In this document: positions 36,823-45,917 of the stretch, piece after piece
Layout of the letters: each line of letters opens with the position of its first letter
How positions within the stretch are numbered: the stretch's first letter is position 1
Assembly (NCBI RefSeq): GCF_001280505.1
Contig: NZ_LBIO01000060.1
Span: forward strand, 1-46,930
Direction: 5' to 3'
Origin: Mangrovimonas sp. TPBH4
GTDB lineage: Bacteria > Bacteroidota > Bacteroidia > Flavobacteriales > Flavobacteriaceae
DNA: 46,930 nt
Notes under the pieces: model-generated
The model's input: only the letters and a program-made list of their open reading frames with translations
What the model was told of the DNA's origin: nothing
Databases searched by the model: none
Translations under genes and position numbers: made by a program

Positions 36823-37581
36823 ATGGAATTTTGGCATAAAATGATGTCCAATAAGTCCTTGGTTATAGTGTTTTGTACGTTGTTTGCCCTGCAGGTACTT
36901 GCCGTAATGAAGGACGACCTAATGTTGGATAGGATAGCAAAAATTGTAGTGATTCCGGTTTTGTTCACCTTGTATTTCACCAAAATGAAATATATGGCTA
37001 ACATTTTTCTTACCGTATTTCTGTGTTCCTTCTTAGGAGACGTTTTCACTGTATTTCACAAAAATGAACTCACGCATCAATTGGCTGAAATGGCTTATCT
37101 GGGAAGTTACCTTTTACTATTGGGTGTTTTGATTGGTCAATTTAGAAAAGTTCGGTTTGAAGGAGTTGTATCTGTTTACTTGGGACTTATCTTTATGTTC
37201 AATGCCTATCTTCTGTATGTTCTGTATGGGGCTGTTAAAGATAGCTTTGTAGATGATATGAGCCTATGGCTGTATGCGGGAAGAGGAATGGCTATTGTGC
37301 TTTTGGTCTTTTTGGCGTTTGCCTTGTATTTGAGTAGGGAAAGTAAACAGTCTATCATATTTTTAGTGACCGTGGCATGTTTTGCCTTTGGGGACGTGCT
37401 TAAGTACATTTGTGAGCTGTACGTGTATTTTTGGGTCTTTGAAATGCTTGCGATTGCACTGCATTCAGCGGCCTTGATATTTTTGCTGTCTTATGTGAGT
37501 AATCATCATAGAAAAGCGGTTAGGGACTCTGTTAATAATGAGTCTCTGCAATCTGCTTCTTCAGAACATGCTACGGTATAA
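36823..37581 (+). CDS. Multi-pass membrane protein, YhhN/TMEM86-like (second copy)
   Basis: A 252-residue protein with about eight helices. CSFLGDVFTVFHKNE and ACFAFGDVLKYICELY carry Asp residues in helices in the same two places as SDIINF and SEVIQL in the preceding gene, which is why I group the two as distant paralogues. YhhN/TMEM86 proteins cleave lysoplasmalogens or act on related lipids, but that activity is not shown here. The tail is polar and rich in Ser and Asn. It has its own promoter and ends three bases from the convergent nucleotidase gene. Confidence 0.65.
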   Translation: MEFWHKMMSNKSLVIVFCTLFALQVLAVMKDDLMLDRIAKIVVIPVLFTLYFTKMKYMANIFLTVFLCSFLGDVFTVFHKNELTHQLAEMAYLGSYLLLLGVLIGQFRKVRFEGVVSVYLGLIFMFNAYLLYVLYGAVKDSFVDDMSLWLYAGRGMAIVLLVFLAFALYLSRESKQSIIFLVTVACFAFGDVLKYICELYVYFWVFEMLAIALHSAALIFLLSYVSNHHRKAVRDSVNNESLQSASSEHATV

Positions 37582-37583
37582 AA

Positions 37584-38492
37584 CTATACAATTATTGAAG
37601 TGCCATCGGCAGACTTATTGTTGAAACTGTCAAAATAAAAATCTATTCGGCCTAAATTGATGCCGTAACACCCTACTTGGTTTATCAGCATATTTTTGCC
37701 TTCAATATTTTTGATTACCGTTGGTTTTTTTAAGAAGGTGTGGGTGTGTCCTCCAATAATTAAGTCAATATCTTTTGTGGATTTGGCCAATTCAAGATCG
37801 CTAATTTTAGTACTTTTTCCGTAGTGATAACCTAAGTGGGAAAGGCAAATGATTAGATCACAGTGTTCATGGTCCTTAAGAATTCTGGTCATGTCTTGAG
37901 TGGTTTCTACAGGATCTATGTATACAGTTTCTTTATAAAGGTTTTTTTCAACAAGACCATGGAGTTCTATACCCAATCCGAATACACCAATTTTAATACC
38001 ATCTTTAACAAACACTTTGTAGGGCTTGGTGTGCGTGTCCATTATCGTGTTTTTGAAATCGTAATTAGCAGACAGAAAGTCGAATTTTGCATGAGGTAGT
38101 TGGGCATATAACCCATCAATGCCATTGTCGAAATCGTGATTTCCAAGAGTGGCGGCATCGTATTGTAGCATACTCATCAATTTGAATTCCAATTCTCCTC
38201 CGTAATAGTTGAAATATGGAGTTCCTTGAAATATATCACCGGCATCGAAGAGTAGGGTGTTTGGGTTTTCTTTTTTAATGTTTTCTATCAAACTAGCCCT
38301 TCTCGCAACGCCTCCTTTATTGGGGTACTTGCCGTCTTCAGGGCTAAAAGGATCAATATGGCTATGGACATCGTTGGTGTGTAAAATGGTAATTTTTTTA
38401 GCATCTTCCTTAAAGGATTGCAATCCCAAGCCACCCAAACCAACCAAGGTAGTTGCAACTGCTGTTTGTTGTAAAAAATCTCTTCGTTTCAT
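37584..38492 (-). CDS. Metallophosphatase, catalytic half of a split 5'-nucleotidase (Tat-exported)
   Basis: A 302-residue calcineurin-like phosphoesterase. The twin-arginine signal KRRDFLQQTAVATTLVGLGG is followed by metal-binding motifs: Asp41 and His43 in HTNDVHSH, Asp86 in DAGDIFQG, GNHDFD at 117-122, and a C-terminal GGHTHTF. The usual 5'-nucleotidase is about 550 residues with a C-terminal substrate-binding domain. Here that domain is the separate gene 39 bases upstream in the same transcript. Likely periplasmic; releases phosphate from nucleotides. Confidence 0.92.
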   Translation of the reverse strand: MKRRDFLQQTAVATTLVGLGGLGLQSFKEDAKKITILHTNDVHSHIDPFSPEDGKYPNKGGVARRASLIENIKKENPNTLLFDAGDIFQGTPYFNYYGGELEFKLMSMLQYDAATLGNHDFDNGIDGLYAQLPHAKFDFLSANYDFKNTIMDTHTKPYKVFVKDGIKIGVFGLGIELHGLVEKNLYKETVYIDPVETTQDMTRILKDHEHCDLIICLSHLGYHYGKSTKISDLELAKSTKDIDLIIGGHTHTFLKKPTVIKNIEGKNMLINQVGCYGINLGRIDFYFDSFNNKSADGTSIIV

Positions 38493-38531
38493 GAGTCTCT
38501 ATGTTATTTTTTAAACGTGGATAAGGTGTGG

Positions 38532-39287
38532 TTATTCAATTTGTAGGTACCTGTCATCTCGGGAGGCTCTTATAGTGTCTGTTTTTATGAAATAATCCAA
38601 TAAGGCATTTCTAACTTTGTAGTCCAAGCTGTAAACAGAATCGTTCGGTTGGAAAAAAATCATGTGGTCCCCTCCGTTGTATAGATAATTGTGAGTGAGT
38701 ACATAATACGTTTTGTCGAAATCAATTGGCAGACCTTTAACAGTAGCCGAAATAATATTGAAATCTTTATCCACTATTACTTTTAATCCCGAAATGGGAT
38801 GGGCCTTGCTGCTTGCCGTTAGGTATTTTAGAAGGTCCTTTATTTGCTCTCCTTTAATGGCGGCCACAACAATAGTATTTTCAAACGGCATCAGTTCATA
38901 CGCAGTTTTAATGGTGATATTTCCTTTGGATAAAATAGAGCGAATACTGCCATGGTTCAGCATGACAAAGTCAATGTCCCTTCCTGTGCGTTTTTTGAAA
39001 ATAGGGTTGGACTGTTCATAAATGGCATCAGCCATAAAGTTACCGAGAGCTGTATTAAAAGGGGCATCATCCCTTGTATATGTGCCCATAGAATATGATA
39101 AAATACTGTCCAAGCTTTTTTTAAGGTGTTCATGGTATGGCTTTATAAAACTATCTATCTCGGAATTAGACAGTAAACTATCGGTTATCGGAATCTGTTT
39201 TCCTTCAATTTTGTACAAGTGATTGGTTTGGTTACATGAGAAGAAGGCAAGCAGTGTTACAGCAAAAAGAAGATGTTTTGAATTCAT
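38532..39287 (-). CDS. 5'-nucleotidase C-terminal domain lipoprotein
   Basis: A 251-residue protein with a lipoprotein signal (LAFFSC, Cys at 18) and only the 5'-nucleotidase C-terminal (substrate-specificity) domain: NTALGNFMADAIYEQ, VMLNHGSIRS, ITIKTAYELMPFENTIVVA and HNYLYNGGDHM. It lacks the metal centre, which the next gene in the operon supplies. The two proteins presumably assemble at the periplasmic face of a membrane. Divergent from the DUF6913-dapA pair. Confidence 0.9.
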   Translation of the reverse strand: MNSKHLLFAVTLLAFFSCNQTNHLYKIEGKQIPITDSLLSNSEIDSFIKPYHEHLKKSLDSILSYSMGTYTRDDAPFNTALGNFMADAIYEQSNPIFKKRTGRDIDFVMLNHGSIRSILSKGNITIKTAYELMPFENTIVVAAIKGEQIKDLLKYLTASSKAHPISGLKVIVDKDFNIISATVKGLPIDFDKTYYVLTHNYLYNGGDHMIFFQPNDSVYSLDYKVRNALLDYFIKTDTIRASRDDRYLQIE

Positions 39288-39315
39288 TTAGATTCTTCGG
39301 AAAAGTTAACAAAAC

Positions 39316-39336
39316 ATGTAGTGACTTTTACTACAT
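39316..39336. promoter_or_regulatory. Inverted repeat ATGTAGT-N7-ACTACAT overlapping the DUF6913-dapA promoter
   Basis: Perfect 7-bp arms (39316-39322 and 39330-39336). The right arm overlaps the -7 element TACATTTG, the classic place for a repressor. It lies in the divergent region between the nucleotidase and DUF6913 genes. Confidence 0.45.
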
Positions 39337-39339
39337 TTG
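39332..39339 (+). promoter_or_regulatory. -7 promoter element (TACATTTG) of DUF6913-dapA
   Basis: Perfect TAnnTTTG, 18 bases before ATG 39358. Confidence 0.6.
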
Positions 39340-39357
39340 CAAAAATTATAAAGATAA

Positions 39358-39879
39358 ATGATTTTAAAGGCATTTAAGGAAAAATCATACCAAAATTACA
39401 TCAATAAATTGTTAAATTCTAGGCATGTAGAGGCTAACAACAAAAAGATTGATACGGTTGGAGTGATTTTTAATTTAAATGAATTTTCTGATTTTGAGAA
39501 CTTTCAAATATTCTTTGAGGATTTGGGAGTTAAGCAAAACAGATTGAAAATCATTGCCTTTGTAGCCGATGAAAAGTTGGCACCGGAAACTTATTGGGAC
39601 GTTAATGTAACACCCAAGGATTTTGGGTGGAAAGGAGCCATAAAAAATAATGACTTAAAGGCATTTATCGATACGGATTTTGATGCTTTGATAAGTTATT
39701 ATAAAGAAGACCGTATGGAACTCAATATCATCACCGCACAGTCGAAGGCACGGTTTAAAGTAGGACTTTCAGGAATAGATGACAGATTGTACGACTTGAT
39801 TCTTGATGTGCACCCAAAGGAGTTTTCACTTTTTAAGAGAGAATTACATAAATATCTAACAGTACTAAATAAAATATAA
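39358..39879 (+). CDS. DUF6913 family protein
   Basis: A 173-residue soluble protein of unknown function, matching the DUF6913 pattern seen beside dapA in Flavobacteria: [44 protein letters not shown] and [18 protein letters not shown]. Its stop overlaps the dapA start (TAATG), so translation is coupled and DUF6913 level should follow dapA. A helper role in lysine or diaminopimelate synthesis is possible but only inferred. Confidence 0.8.
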   Translation: MILKAFKEKSYQNYINKLLNSRHVEANNKKIDTVGVIFNLNEFSDFENFQIFFEDLGVKQNRLKIIAFVADEKLAPETYWDVNVTPKDFGWKGAIKNNDLKAFIDTDFDALISYYKEDRMELNIITAQSKARFKVGLSGIDDRLYDLILDVHPKEFSLFKRELHKYLTVLNKI

Positions 39880-40757
39880 TGACTAAATTTTATGGGACGG
39901 GAGTGGCATTGATTACGCCATTTAATGAAGATTTGTCCGTAGATCACGAAGCGTTGAAAAACATTGTAAACTACAACGTAGAAAATGGAACCGATTATTT
40001 GGTAATAAGCGGGACAACAGGTGAAAGCGTGACTATTACAAAGGAAGAGAAAAAGGCCATCATTGCTACTATTGTAGAGACTAACAATGGAAGATTGCCA
40101 TTGGTTTTAGGAATTGGAGGAAACAATACCGCCAATGTTATTGAAGAAATTAAATCTACAGATTTATCACAAATAGATGCCGTTCTTTCAGTATCACCAT
40201 ATTACAGCAAACCTACCCAAGAAGGTATTTACCAACATTTCAAAGCCATTTCTGAAGTTTGTCCAGTAGACATCATTTTGTACAACGTTCCAGGAAGAAC
40301 GGCTTCAAACATGTTGCCAGAAACAACCTTGCGTTTGGCTAATGATTTTAAAAATATTGTTGCCGTAAAAGAAGCGGGTAACAACATGGGGCAATACTTG
40401 CGATTATTGAAAGATAAGCCGGAAGATTTCTTGATTATTTCGGGAGACGACGATTTAGCTCTTGGTGTTGTTTTGGCTGGTGGAGCAGGAGTGATTTCTG
40501 TAATCGGTCAAGGATTACCAAAACAATTTTCAAAAATGATCAAGCTTGGTTTGGAAGGTAAAGCCAAAGAAGCTTATGATATTCACTTTAAACTTATGGA
40601 TATTGTTGGGTACATTTTTGCCGAGAACAATCCTGCAGGAATCAAGGCGGTATACCAAGCTTTAGGTCTTGCTAGTGATGCTGTACGTTTGCCGTTGGTG
40701 CCTGCAACTGAAGAGTTGAAGGAAAAAATTAAGGATTTTATCGCAAATTTGGGCTAA
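39879..40757 (+). CDS. dapA: 4-hydroxy-tetrahydrodipicolinate synthase
   Basis: A 292-residue TIM-barrel lyase that condenses pyruvate with aspartate semialdehyde, the first committed step of lysine and diaminopimelate synthesis. The family signature is [14 protein letters not shown]. Tyr in ILYNVPGRT and Schiff-base Lys164 in [12 protein letters not shown] are in place. Normal length. It shares the transcript with DUF6913; dapF of the same pathway is 20 kb away on the same strand. Confidence 0.98.
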   Translation: MTKFYGTGVALITPFNEDLSVDHEALKNIVNYNVENGTDYLVISGTTGESVTITKEEKKAIIATIVETNNGRLPLVLGIGGNNTANVIEEIKSTDLSQIDAVLSVSPYYSKPTQEGIYQHFKAISEVCPVDIILYNVPGRTASNMLPETTLRLANDFKNIVAVKEAGNNMGQYLRLLKDKPEDFLIISGDDDLALGVVLAGGAGVISVIGQGLPKQFSKMIKLGLEGKAKEAYDIHFKLMDIVGYIFAENNPAGIKAVYQALGLASDAVRLPLVPATEELKEKIKDFIANLG

Positions 40758-40855
40758 GCGGCCAAACGTTAAAGTTAACTTAAAGACTTAGTAGAAGAGT
40801 TTGCAACCGTTATTTTCGTGTGTAACTTTTGTTTTTATAATAAGTTATAAATAAT

Positions 40856-40863
40856 TACTTTTG
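40856..40863 (+). promoter_or_regulatory. -7 promoter element (TACTTTTG) of bamD
   Basis: Perfect TAnnTTTG, 17 bases before the bamD ATG. Confidence 0.6.
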
Positions 40864-40880
40864 CATTCTGTTTACATTTT

Positions 40881-41696
40881 ATGAAGAACATTTTTTATAC
40901 ATTTTTACTGGTACTTTCGCTATCCTCTTGTAGTGAATTTCAAAAAGCACTGAAGTCGGAAGATATTGCTGAAAAGTTTCGTGTAGGAACGGAGCTTTAT
41001 GAGCAAGAAAAGTACGGTAAGGCAAACCGTTTATTTGCACAGATCATACCTCAATATAGAGGTAAACCTCAGGCAGAGAAGCTTACCTACATGTACGCTA
41101 AAACGTATTATGAAATGGGCGATTATCACTTGTCTGGTTACCAATTTGAACGGTTTGAAACAGCATACCCTAGAAGCGAAAAGGCAGAGGAGGCTTCGTT
41201 TCTTTCAGCCAGAAGCTACTATATGTTGTCGCCTGTTTACAGTAAGGAGCAGAAAGAAACGGTTCAAGCTTTGGACAAGCTACAAATCTTTTTAAGTAAA
41301 TATCCAGATTCAGAATATTTACCAGAGGTAAACAAAATGGTAAAGGAATTGGATTATAAGTTGGAAAAGAAAGCTTTTGAAATAGCTAAGCAGTACAACC
41401 AGATTGCCTATTTTGATGCTTCAGATTATGAAGCGTCAATCAAGTCGTTTGATAATTTCTTATTGGAATATCCAGGAAGTACGTTTAGGGAAGAAGCAAT
41501 GTACTACCGTTTGGATTCTGCCTACCGTTTGGCAATAAACAGTATGCAGTATAAAAAAGAGGCAAGACTTATGACAGCTCAAGGGTATTACAATTCATTT
41601 ATCAAGTATTATTCGGATTCTAAATTTGCAGAGGAAGCCAATAGAATGAATGATGAATTGACCGCTGAATTAAATAAATTTGAAACAAAAAGTTAA
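40881..41696 (+). CDS. bamD: Outer membrane protein assembly lipoprotein BamD
   Basis: A 271-residue lipoprotein (LSLSSC, Cys at 17) with tetratricopeptide-type helical repeats (KYGKANRLFAQIIPQYRGKP, GDYHLSGYQFERFETAYP, EASFLSARSYYML). It is part of the BAM complex that inserts outer-membrane barrels. The length is typical. It is first in the run bamD-rpoZ-coaBC-porD-recN, with rpoZ 12 bases downstream. Confidence 0.95.
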   Translation: MKNIFYTFLLVLSLSSCSEFQKALKSEDIAEKFRVGTELYEQEKYGKANRLFAQIIPQYRGKPQAEKLTYMYAKTYYEMGDYHLSGYQFERFETAYPRSEKAEEASFLSARSYYMLSPVYSKEQKETVQALDKLQIFLSKYPDSEYLPEVNKMVKELDYKLEKKAFEIAKQYNQIAYFDASDYEASIKSFDNFLLEYPGSTFREEAMYYRLDSAYRLAINSMQYKKEARLMTAQGYYNSFIKYYSDSKFAEEANRMNDELTAELNKFETKS

Positions 41697-41708
41697 TTTA
41701 TAAATACG

Positions 41709-42038
41709 ATGGATTTAAAGAAAACCAATGCTCCTGTAAGTACAGTTACTTACGACAGAAATGAAGTAGATGCTCCAACGGGAAACATCTATGAGGCAAT
41801 TTCTGTAATTTCTAAAAGAGCAGAGCAAATCAACACTGATATTCGTAGAGAGTTAGTAGACAAACTAGAAGAGTTTGCTACTTATAATGACAGCTTGGAG
41901 GAAATCTTTGAAAACAAAGAGCAGATTGAGGTTTCTAAGTTCTATGAAAAATTGCCAAAGCCTCATGCTTTAGCAGTTCAAGAGTGGCTTGACGATAAAA
42001 TCTACTTCAGAAACACTGAGGAAGAAACTCAGGAATAA
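41709..42038 (+). CDS. rpoZ: DNA-directed RNA polymerase omega subunit (Bacteroidota type)
   Basis: A 109-residue protein with NIYEAISVISKRAEQINTDI and RRELVDKLEEFATYNDSLEE, the Bacteroidota omega pattern, longer and more divergent than the roughly 90-residue proteobacterial form. It stabilises the beta' subunit. Its place between bamD and coaBC is as expected: omega is commonly adjacent to coaBC. Eight bases separate it from coaBC. Confidence 0.9.
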   Translation: MDLKKTNAPVSTVTYDRNEVDAPTGNIYEAISVISKRAEQINTDIRRELVDKLEEFATYNDSLEEIFENKEQIEVSKFYEKLPKPHALAVQEWLDDKIYFRNTEEETQE

Positions 42039-42046
42039 ATAAAATA

Positions 42047-43255
42047 ATGTCGGTATTAAGTGGCAAAAAGGTACTTCTAGGCATTACTGCTGGTATTGCC
42101 GCTTATAAAACGGCTAACCTAGTAAGGTTATTTATAAAAGCAGGCGCAGACGTAAAGGTCGTCATGACGCCTGCTTCTAAAGACTTCATTACACCTTTAA
42201 CCCTTTCAACTTTATCCAAAAATCCTGTGTATTCATCATTTACCCATGATGAAGATGATGCTGTTTGGAATAATCATGTTGAATTGGGGCTTTGGGCAGA
42301 TTTTGTACTTATTGCACCGGCTACGGCCAATACTATGGCCAAAATGGCCAATGGTGTTTGCGACAATTTACTCATGGCAACCTATCTGTCCGCCAAGTGT
42401 CCTGTGTATTTTGCGCCAGCAATGGATTTGGACATGTACAAACATCCTACTACCAGACGTTCTTTCGATTTGTTGAATAGCTTTGGAAACATTATGATTC
42501 CTGCTACCAGTGGTGAGCTTGCAAGTGGATTGGTAGGAGAGGGACGTATGGCAGAGCCGGAAGATATTGTAGATTTCATTGAAAGAGATATTTTGGAAGG
42601 TTTACCATTGAAAGGGAAAAAGATCCTTATTACAGCGGGGCCTACCTATGAGGCTATTGACCCTGTAAGATTCATTGGGAACCATTCCAGTGGGAAAATG
42701 GGCTTTGAAATTGCAAAATCGGCGGCCAATTTGGGCGCCGAGGTGATTTTAATTTCAGGTCCAACGCACGAAACGGTCAACCATCAATTTATAAAACTTA
42801 TCAAAATTTTCAGTGCTGCAGAGATGTACACTGAAGTCCACAACTATTTTAAAGATGTGGATATTGCAATTTTATCTGCTGCAGTGGCCGATTATCGTCC
42901 AAAATATGTAGCCGATAAAAAAATAAAAAAGAAAGCCGATACGTTTAGTATAGAGTTGGAACGTACTCAAGATATTTTGGCATCTTTGGGAAAAATCAAA
43001 GAGAATCAATTTCTAGTTGGTTTTGCTTTGGAAACCCATAACGAGTTGGAACACGCCAAAGGCAAGTTGGAATCTAAGAATTTAGATGTCATAGTACTAA
43101 ATTCCCTGAATGATGAAGGTGCAGGTTTTGGGGTTTCCACAAATAAAGTTACTTTTATTACCAATACAAACGAAGTCTTGAGTCAAGACTTGAAATCGAA
43201 GGCCGAAGTGGCAGGCGATTTAATGAACCTAATAATTAAACTACTCAATGCATAG
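42047..43255 (+). CDS. coaBC: Bifunctional phosphopantothenoylcysteine decarboxylase/phosphopantothenate-cysteine ligase
   Basis: A 402-residue flavoenzyme for coenzyme A synthesis. The N-terminal decarboxylase (about 1-180) has GITAGIAAYKTANLVRLF, NHVELGLWAD, IAPATANTMAKMANG and PAMDLDMYKHP. The C-terminal ligase begins with KKILITAGPTYEAIDPVR and contains NHSSGKMGFE and AAVADYRPKY. Normal length. Its last eight bases overlap the next gene. Confidence 0.98.
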   Translation: MSVLSGKKVLLGITAGIAAYKTANLVRLFIKAGADVKVVMTPASKDFITPLTLSTLSKNPVYSSFTHDEDDAVWNNHVELGLWADFVLIAPATANTMAKMANGVCDNLLMATYLSAKCPVYFAPAMDLDMYKHPTTRRSFDLLNSFGNIMIPATSGELASGLVGEGRMAEPEDIVDFIERDILEGLPLKGKKILITAGPTYEAIDPVRFIGNHSSGKMGFEIAKSAANLGAEVILISGPTHETVNHQFIKLIKIFSAAEMYTEVHNYFKDVDIAILSAAVADYRPKYVADKKIKKKADTFSIELERTQDILASLGKIKENQFLVGFALETHNELEHAKGKLESKNLDVIVLNSLNDEGAGFGVSTNKVTFITNTNEVLSQDLKSKAEVAGDLMNLIIKLLNA

Positions 43256-44138
43256 AGTCTTTTTTGTAATTACTTTTGTTGCCTTTTTTGTGTCTGGCTA
43301 TGCCCAGGAACTTAACTGTAATTTGGTGGTTAATGCGCAAAAAACAGGAAACGAAAACGTTCAGGTGTTTAGAACTTTGGAGCGACAATTAACAGAGTTT
43401 GTCAACAATACTACTTGGACTAACAAGGACTTTAAACCTCAGGAACGCATTAACTGTAGCATGATCATCACCATCGCAGATTATGATACCGATGTGTTTC
43501 AGGCTTCCATACAAGTACAATCATCAAGACCTGTATTCAATTCAACCTATAGCACGCCGGTTTACAATTTTAACGATAGAAACTTTACGTTTCAGTATTT
43601 GGAATTCCAAAATTTGGTGTTCAATCCAAATCAATACGAATCCAACTTGGTTTCGGTTTTGACCTATCATATCTACATGATTTTGGGGATGGATGCCGAT
43701 ACATTTCAACTTAATGGGGGCGACGAGTATTTTAAACAGGCACAAACCATTTTAAACTATTCACAACAGGAAAACTTTAAAGGATGGAAACTTGAAGATG
43801 GTACGCAATCCCGTTTTGTGTTGATCGATAACTTAATGTCTCCAACTTTTGAACAATTCAGGGAAGTAATGTACAATTACCACAGAAATGGCTTGGACGT
43901 GATGCATGAAAATCCTAAAAAAGGAAAGCAGGAGATTGCTACTGCCATTGGGACTTTGGAAAAGCTACATAACAAAAGGCCTAATTCCTTCTTGATGCGT
44001 GTGTTTTTCGATGCCAAGTCTGATGAGATTGAAGAAGTTTTCTCTGATGGACCAAATGTGAATATCACCAACGTGGTATCTTCTCTTAATAGAATTGCAC
44101 CAACCTACGCCTCAAAATGGCGTAACATAAGTTATTGA
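43248..44138 (+). CDS. porD: DUF4835 / type IX secretion protein PorD-like
   Basis: A 296-residue exported protein (signal 1-19, ending GYAQ) matching DUF4835: ELNCNLVVNAQKTGN, VFRTLERQLTEFVNNTTWT, INCSMIITIADYD, NFNDRNFTFQYLEFQNLVF and VLTYHIYMILGMDADTF. DUF4835 is, as I recall, equated with PorD, a factor needed for type IX secretion. If so it serves cargo such as the two sorting-domain proteins in this window. Overlaps coaBC by eight bases, so it is transcribed with it. Confidence 0.85.
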   Translation: MHRVFFVITFVAFFVSGYAQELNCNLVVNAQKTGNENVQVFRTLERQLTEFVNNTTWTNKDFKPQERINCSMIITIADYDTDVFQASIQVQSSRPVFNSTYSTPVYNFNDRNFTFQYLEFQNLVFNPNQYESNLVSVLTYHIYMILGMDADTFQLNGGDEYFKQAQTILNYSQQENFKGWKLEDGTQSRFVLIDNLMSPTFEQFREVMYNYHRNGLDVMHENPKKGKQEIATAIGTLEKLHNKRPNSFLMRVFFDAKSDEIEEVFSDGPNVNITNVVSSLNRIAPTYASKWRNISY

Positions 44139-44192
44139 TCCTTTGTGGTCATACCCGATTTCAGTTGATAGTTTAATTTTAAACATTTCCGT

Positions 44193-45845
44193 TTGCTTAC
44201 AAATCTTTCAATAAAAAACTATGCCCTGATTGATGAACTGAATGTGACATTCAATAACGGCTTATCTATAATTACCGGTGAAACCGGTGCGGGAAAGTCC
44301 ATCCTTTTGGGAGGGCTTTCGTTGATTTTGGGAAAAAGAGCCGATTTGGGTAGTATAAAGGATGAATCCAAAAAATGTGTTATCGAGGCTACTTTCGATA
44401 TCACCAATTATAATTTAAAGGGCCTTTTTAAATCGGAGGATTTAGATTTCGAGCCTCAAACTATTATTAGAAGGGAAATCTTGCCTTCTGGAAAATCTAG
44501 AGCATTTATAAATGATACCCCTGTAACTCTTGGAAACCTTCAGACTTTGGGAGTGTATCTATTGGATATCCATTCGCAACACCAAACGCTTCAGTTAACG
44601 GATGATTCATTTCAATTTCAAGTCATAGATGCTTTGGCCAAAAATCAAGAGGTGATTCTTGAGTATGGCAAGAAGCTGAAAGCATATAAAGGTGTTCAAC
44701 GTGAGTTGAATGATTTAAACCAACAAAAAATTGAGGTTGCTAAAGAGTTGGACTACAATTTATTTTTGTTGGAAGAGTTGGAAAAGGCCAATTTGGTAGA
44801 CGGTGAAATGGAGGCTTTGGAAGAAGAGTATGAAACCCTTAACAATATTGAGGAAATCAGTGAGCGTTTAGGAAGTTCGCATGGTTTGTTGAGTGATGAA
44901 ACTGTTGGGGTAATTCCAAGTTTGACAGAAATTAAAAACCAATTGTCTAAGTTGTCTTCTTATTCCAAAAGCTATGAATCGTTGTTTGAAAGAGTCAATA
45001 GCACGGTCATTGAACTCGATGATGTTTTTGTTGAAATAGAACGCTTACAAGATCAATTGGAGGCAGATCCAGAAAGATTGGGCGTGGTGAATACCAAGTT
45101 GCAGTTGATTCATAACTTGATGCAAAAGCATGTGGTTGAAAATGTAGGAGAATTGATTGCCATAAGGGATGATTTAAAGGAAAAGGTGAATATTACCCAA
45201 AATTTGGATGAGGTGATTTCTAAAAAGGAGCAAGAACAGAAAGCTATCGAAAAGGATTTAAATGAAATAGCTCTTAATATCCATAAAAGCAGAAATACGG
45301 CAATTCCCGAACTTCAAAAACAATTGGAAAAGCTGTTGTCAGTTTTGGGAATGCCAAATGCAAGATTCCAAATAGGACTTGAATTGTCCAAACAGTTTTA
45401 TAATAACGGTAAGGATAATTTGCAGTTTTTGTTTTCGGCAAACAAAGGTGGACAATTTAACGAACTTAAAAAGGCGGCTTCGGGAGGAGAGCTTTCCCGA
45501 ATTATGTTGGCGATTAAGTCTATTTTGAGTAAGTATCAGCAATTGCCAACCATTATGTTTGATGAGATAGACACAGGGGTTTCTGGAGAAATATCAGATA
45601 AAATGGGAGTGCTTATGCAAGAAATGAGTAAAACCATGCAGGTGTTTACTATTACACATTTACCTCAAGTAGCCGCCAAGGGAGATGCACATTATAAGGT
45701 GTTTAAAACCGATATTGATGAGGTAACCCAAACACAATTAAAACGATTGACACATGATGAACGTATTGTGGAGATCGCACAAATGTTAGGAGGCATAGAT
45801 GTATCCAATTCAGCATTGGAACATGCAAAACAATTATTGAATTAG
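44193..45845 (+). CDS. recN: DNA repair protein RecN
   Basis: A 550-residue SMC-like ATPase acting on double-strand breaks. Start at TTG 44193 (MLTNLSIKNYALIDE, the RecN N-terminus); no ATG gives this beginning. Walker A GETGAGKS at 29-36, a coiled-coil middle (about 150-370, ALAKNQEVILEYGKKLKAY onward), then ASGGELSRIMLAIKS and Walker B IMFDEIDTGVSG. Length is normal. It follows porD by 54 bases with no clear promoter element, so it may be read from upstream. Confidence 0.97.
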   Translation: MLTNLSIKNYALIDELNVTFNNGLSIITGETGAGKSILLGGLSLILGKRADLGSIKDESKKCVIEATFDITNYNLKGLFKSEDLDFEPQTIIRREILPSGKSRAFINDTPVTLGNLQTLGVYLLDIHSQHQTLQLTDDSFQFQVIDALAKNQEVILEYGKKLKAYKGVQRELNDLNQQKIEVAKELDYNLFLLEELEKANLVDGEMEALEEEYETLNNIEEISERLGSSHGLLSDETVGVIPSLTEIKNQLSKLSSYSKSYESLFERVNSTVIELDDVFVEIERLQDQLEADPERLGVVNTKLQLIHNLMQKHVVENVGELIAIRDDLKEKVNITQNLDEVISKKEQEQKAIEKDLNEIALNIHKSRNTAIPELQKQLEKLLSVLGMPNARFQIGLELSKQFYNNGKDNLQFLFSANKGGQFNELKKAASGGELSRIMLAIKSILSKYQQLPTIMFDEIDTGVSGEISDKMGVLMQEMSKTMQVFTITHLPQVAAKGDAHYKVFKTDIDEVTQTQLKRLTHDERIVEIAQMLGGIDVSNSALEHAKQLLN

Positions 45846-45866
45846 AGGAAATTCTCATTTTAATAG

Positions 45867-45874
45867 TATCTTTG
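45867..45874 (+). promoter_or_regulatory. -7 promoter element (TATCTTTG) of fabI
   Basis: Perfect TAnnTTTG, 43 bases before the fabI ATG. Confidence 0.65.
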
Positions 45875-45917
45875 CCCCACAAAACCAAAAACAACAATTG
45901 ACTAAATAATAAATACC

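Noticed and set aside
40790..40870. AAGTTAACTT palindromic stretch and CGTTAAA word upstream of bamD
   Set aside because: Short, A+T-rich and single copy; not comparable with the phased array at 19635-19730.
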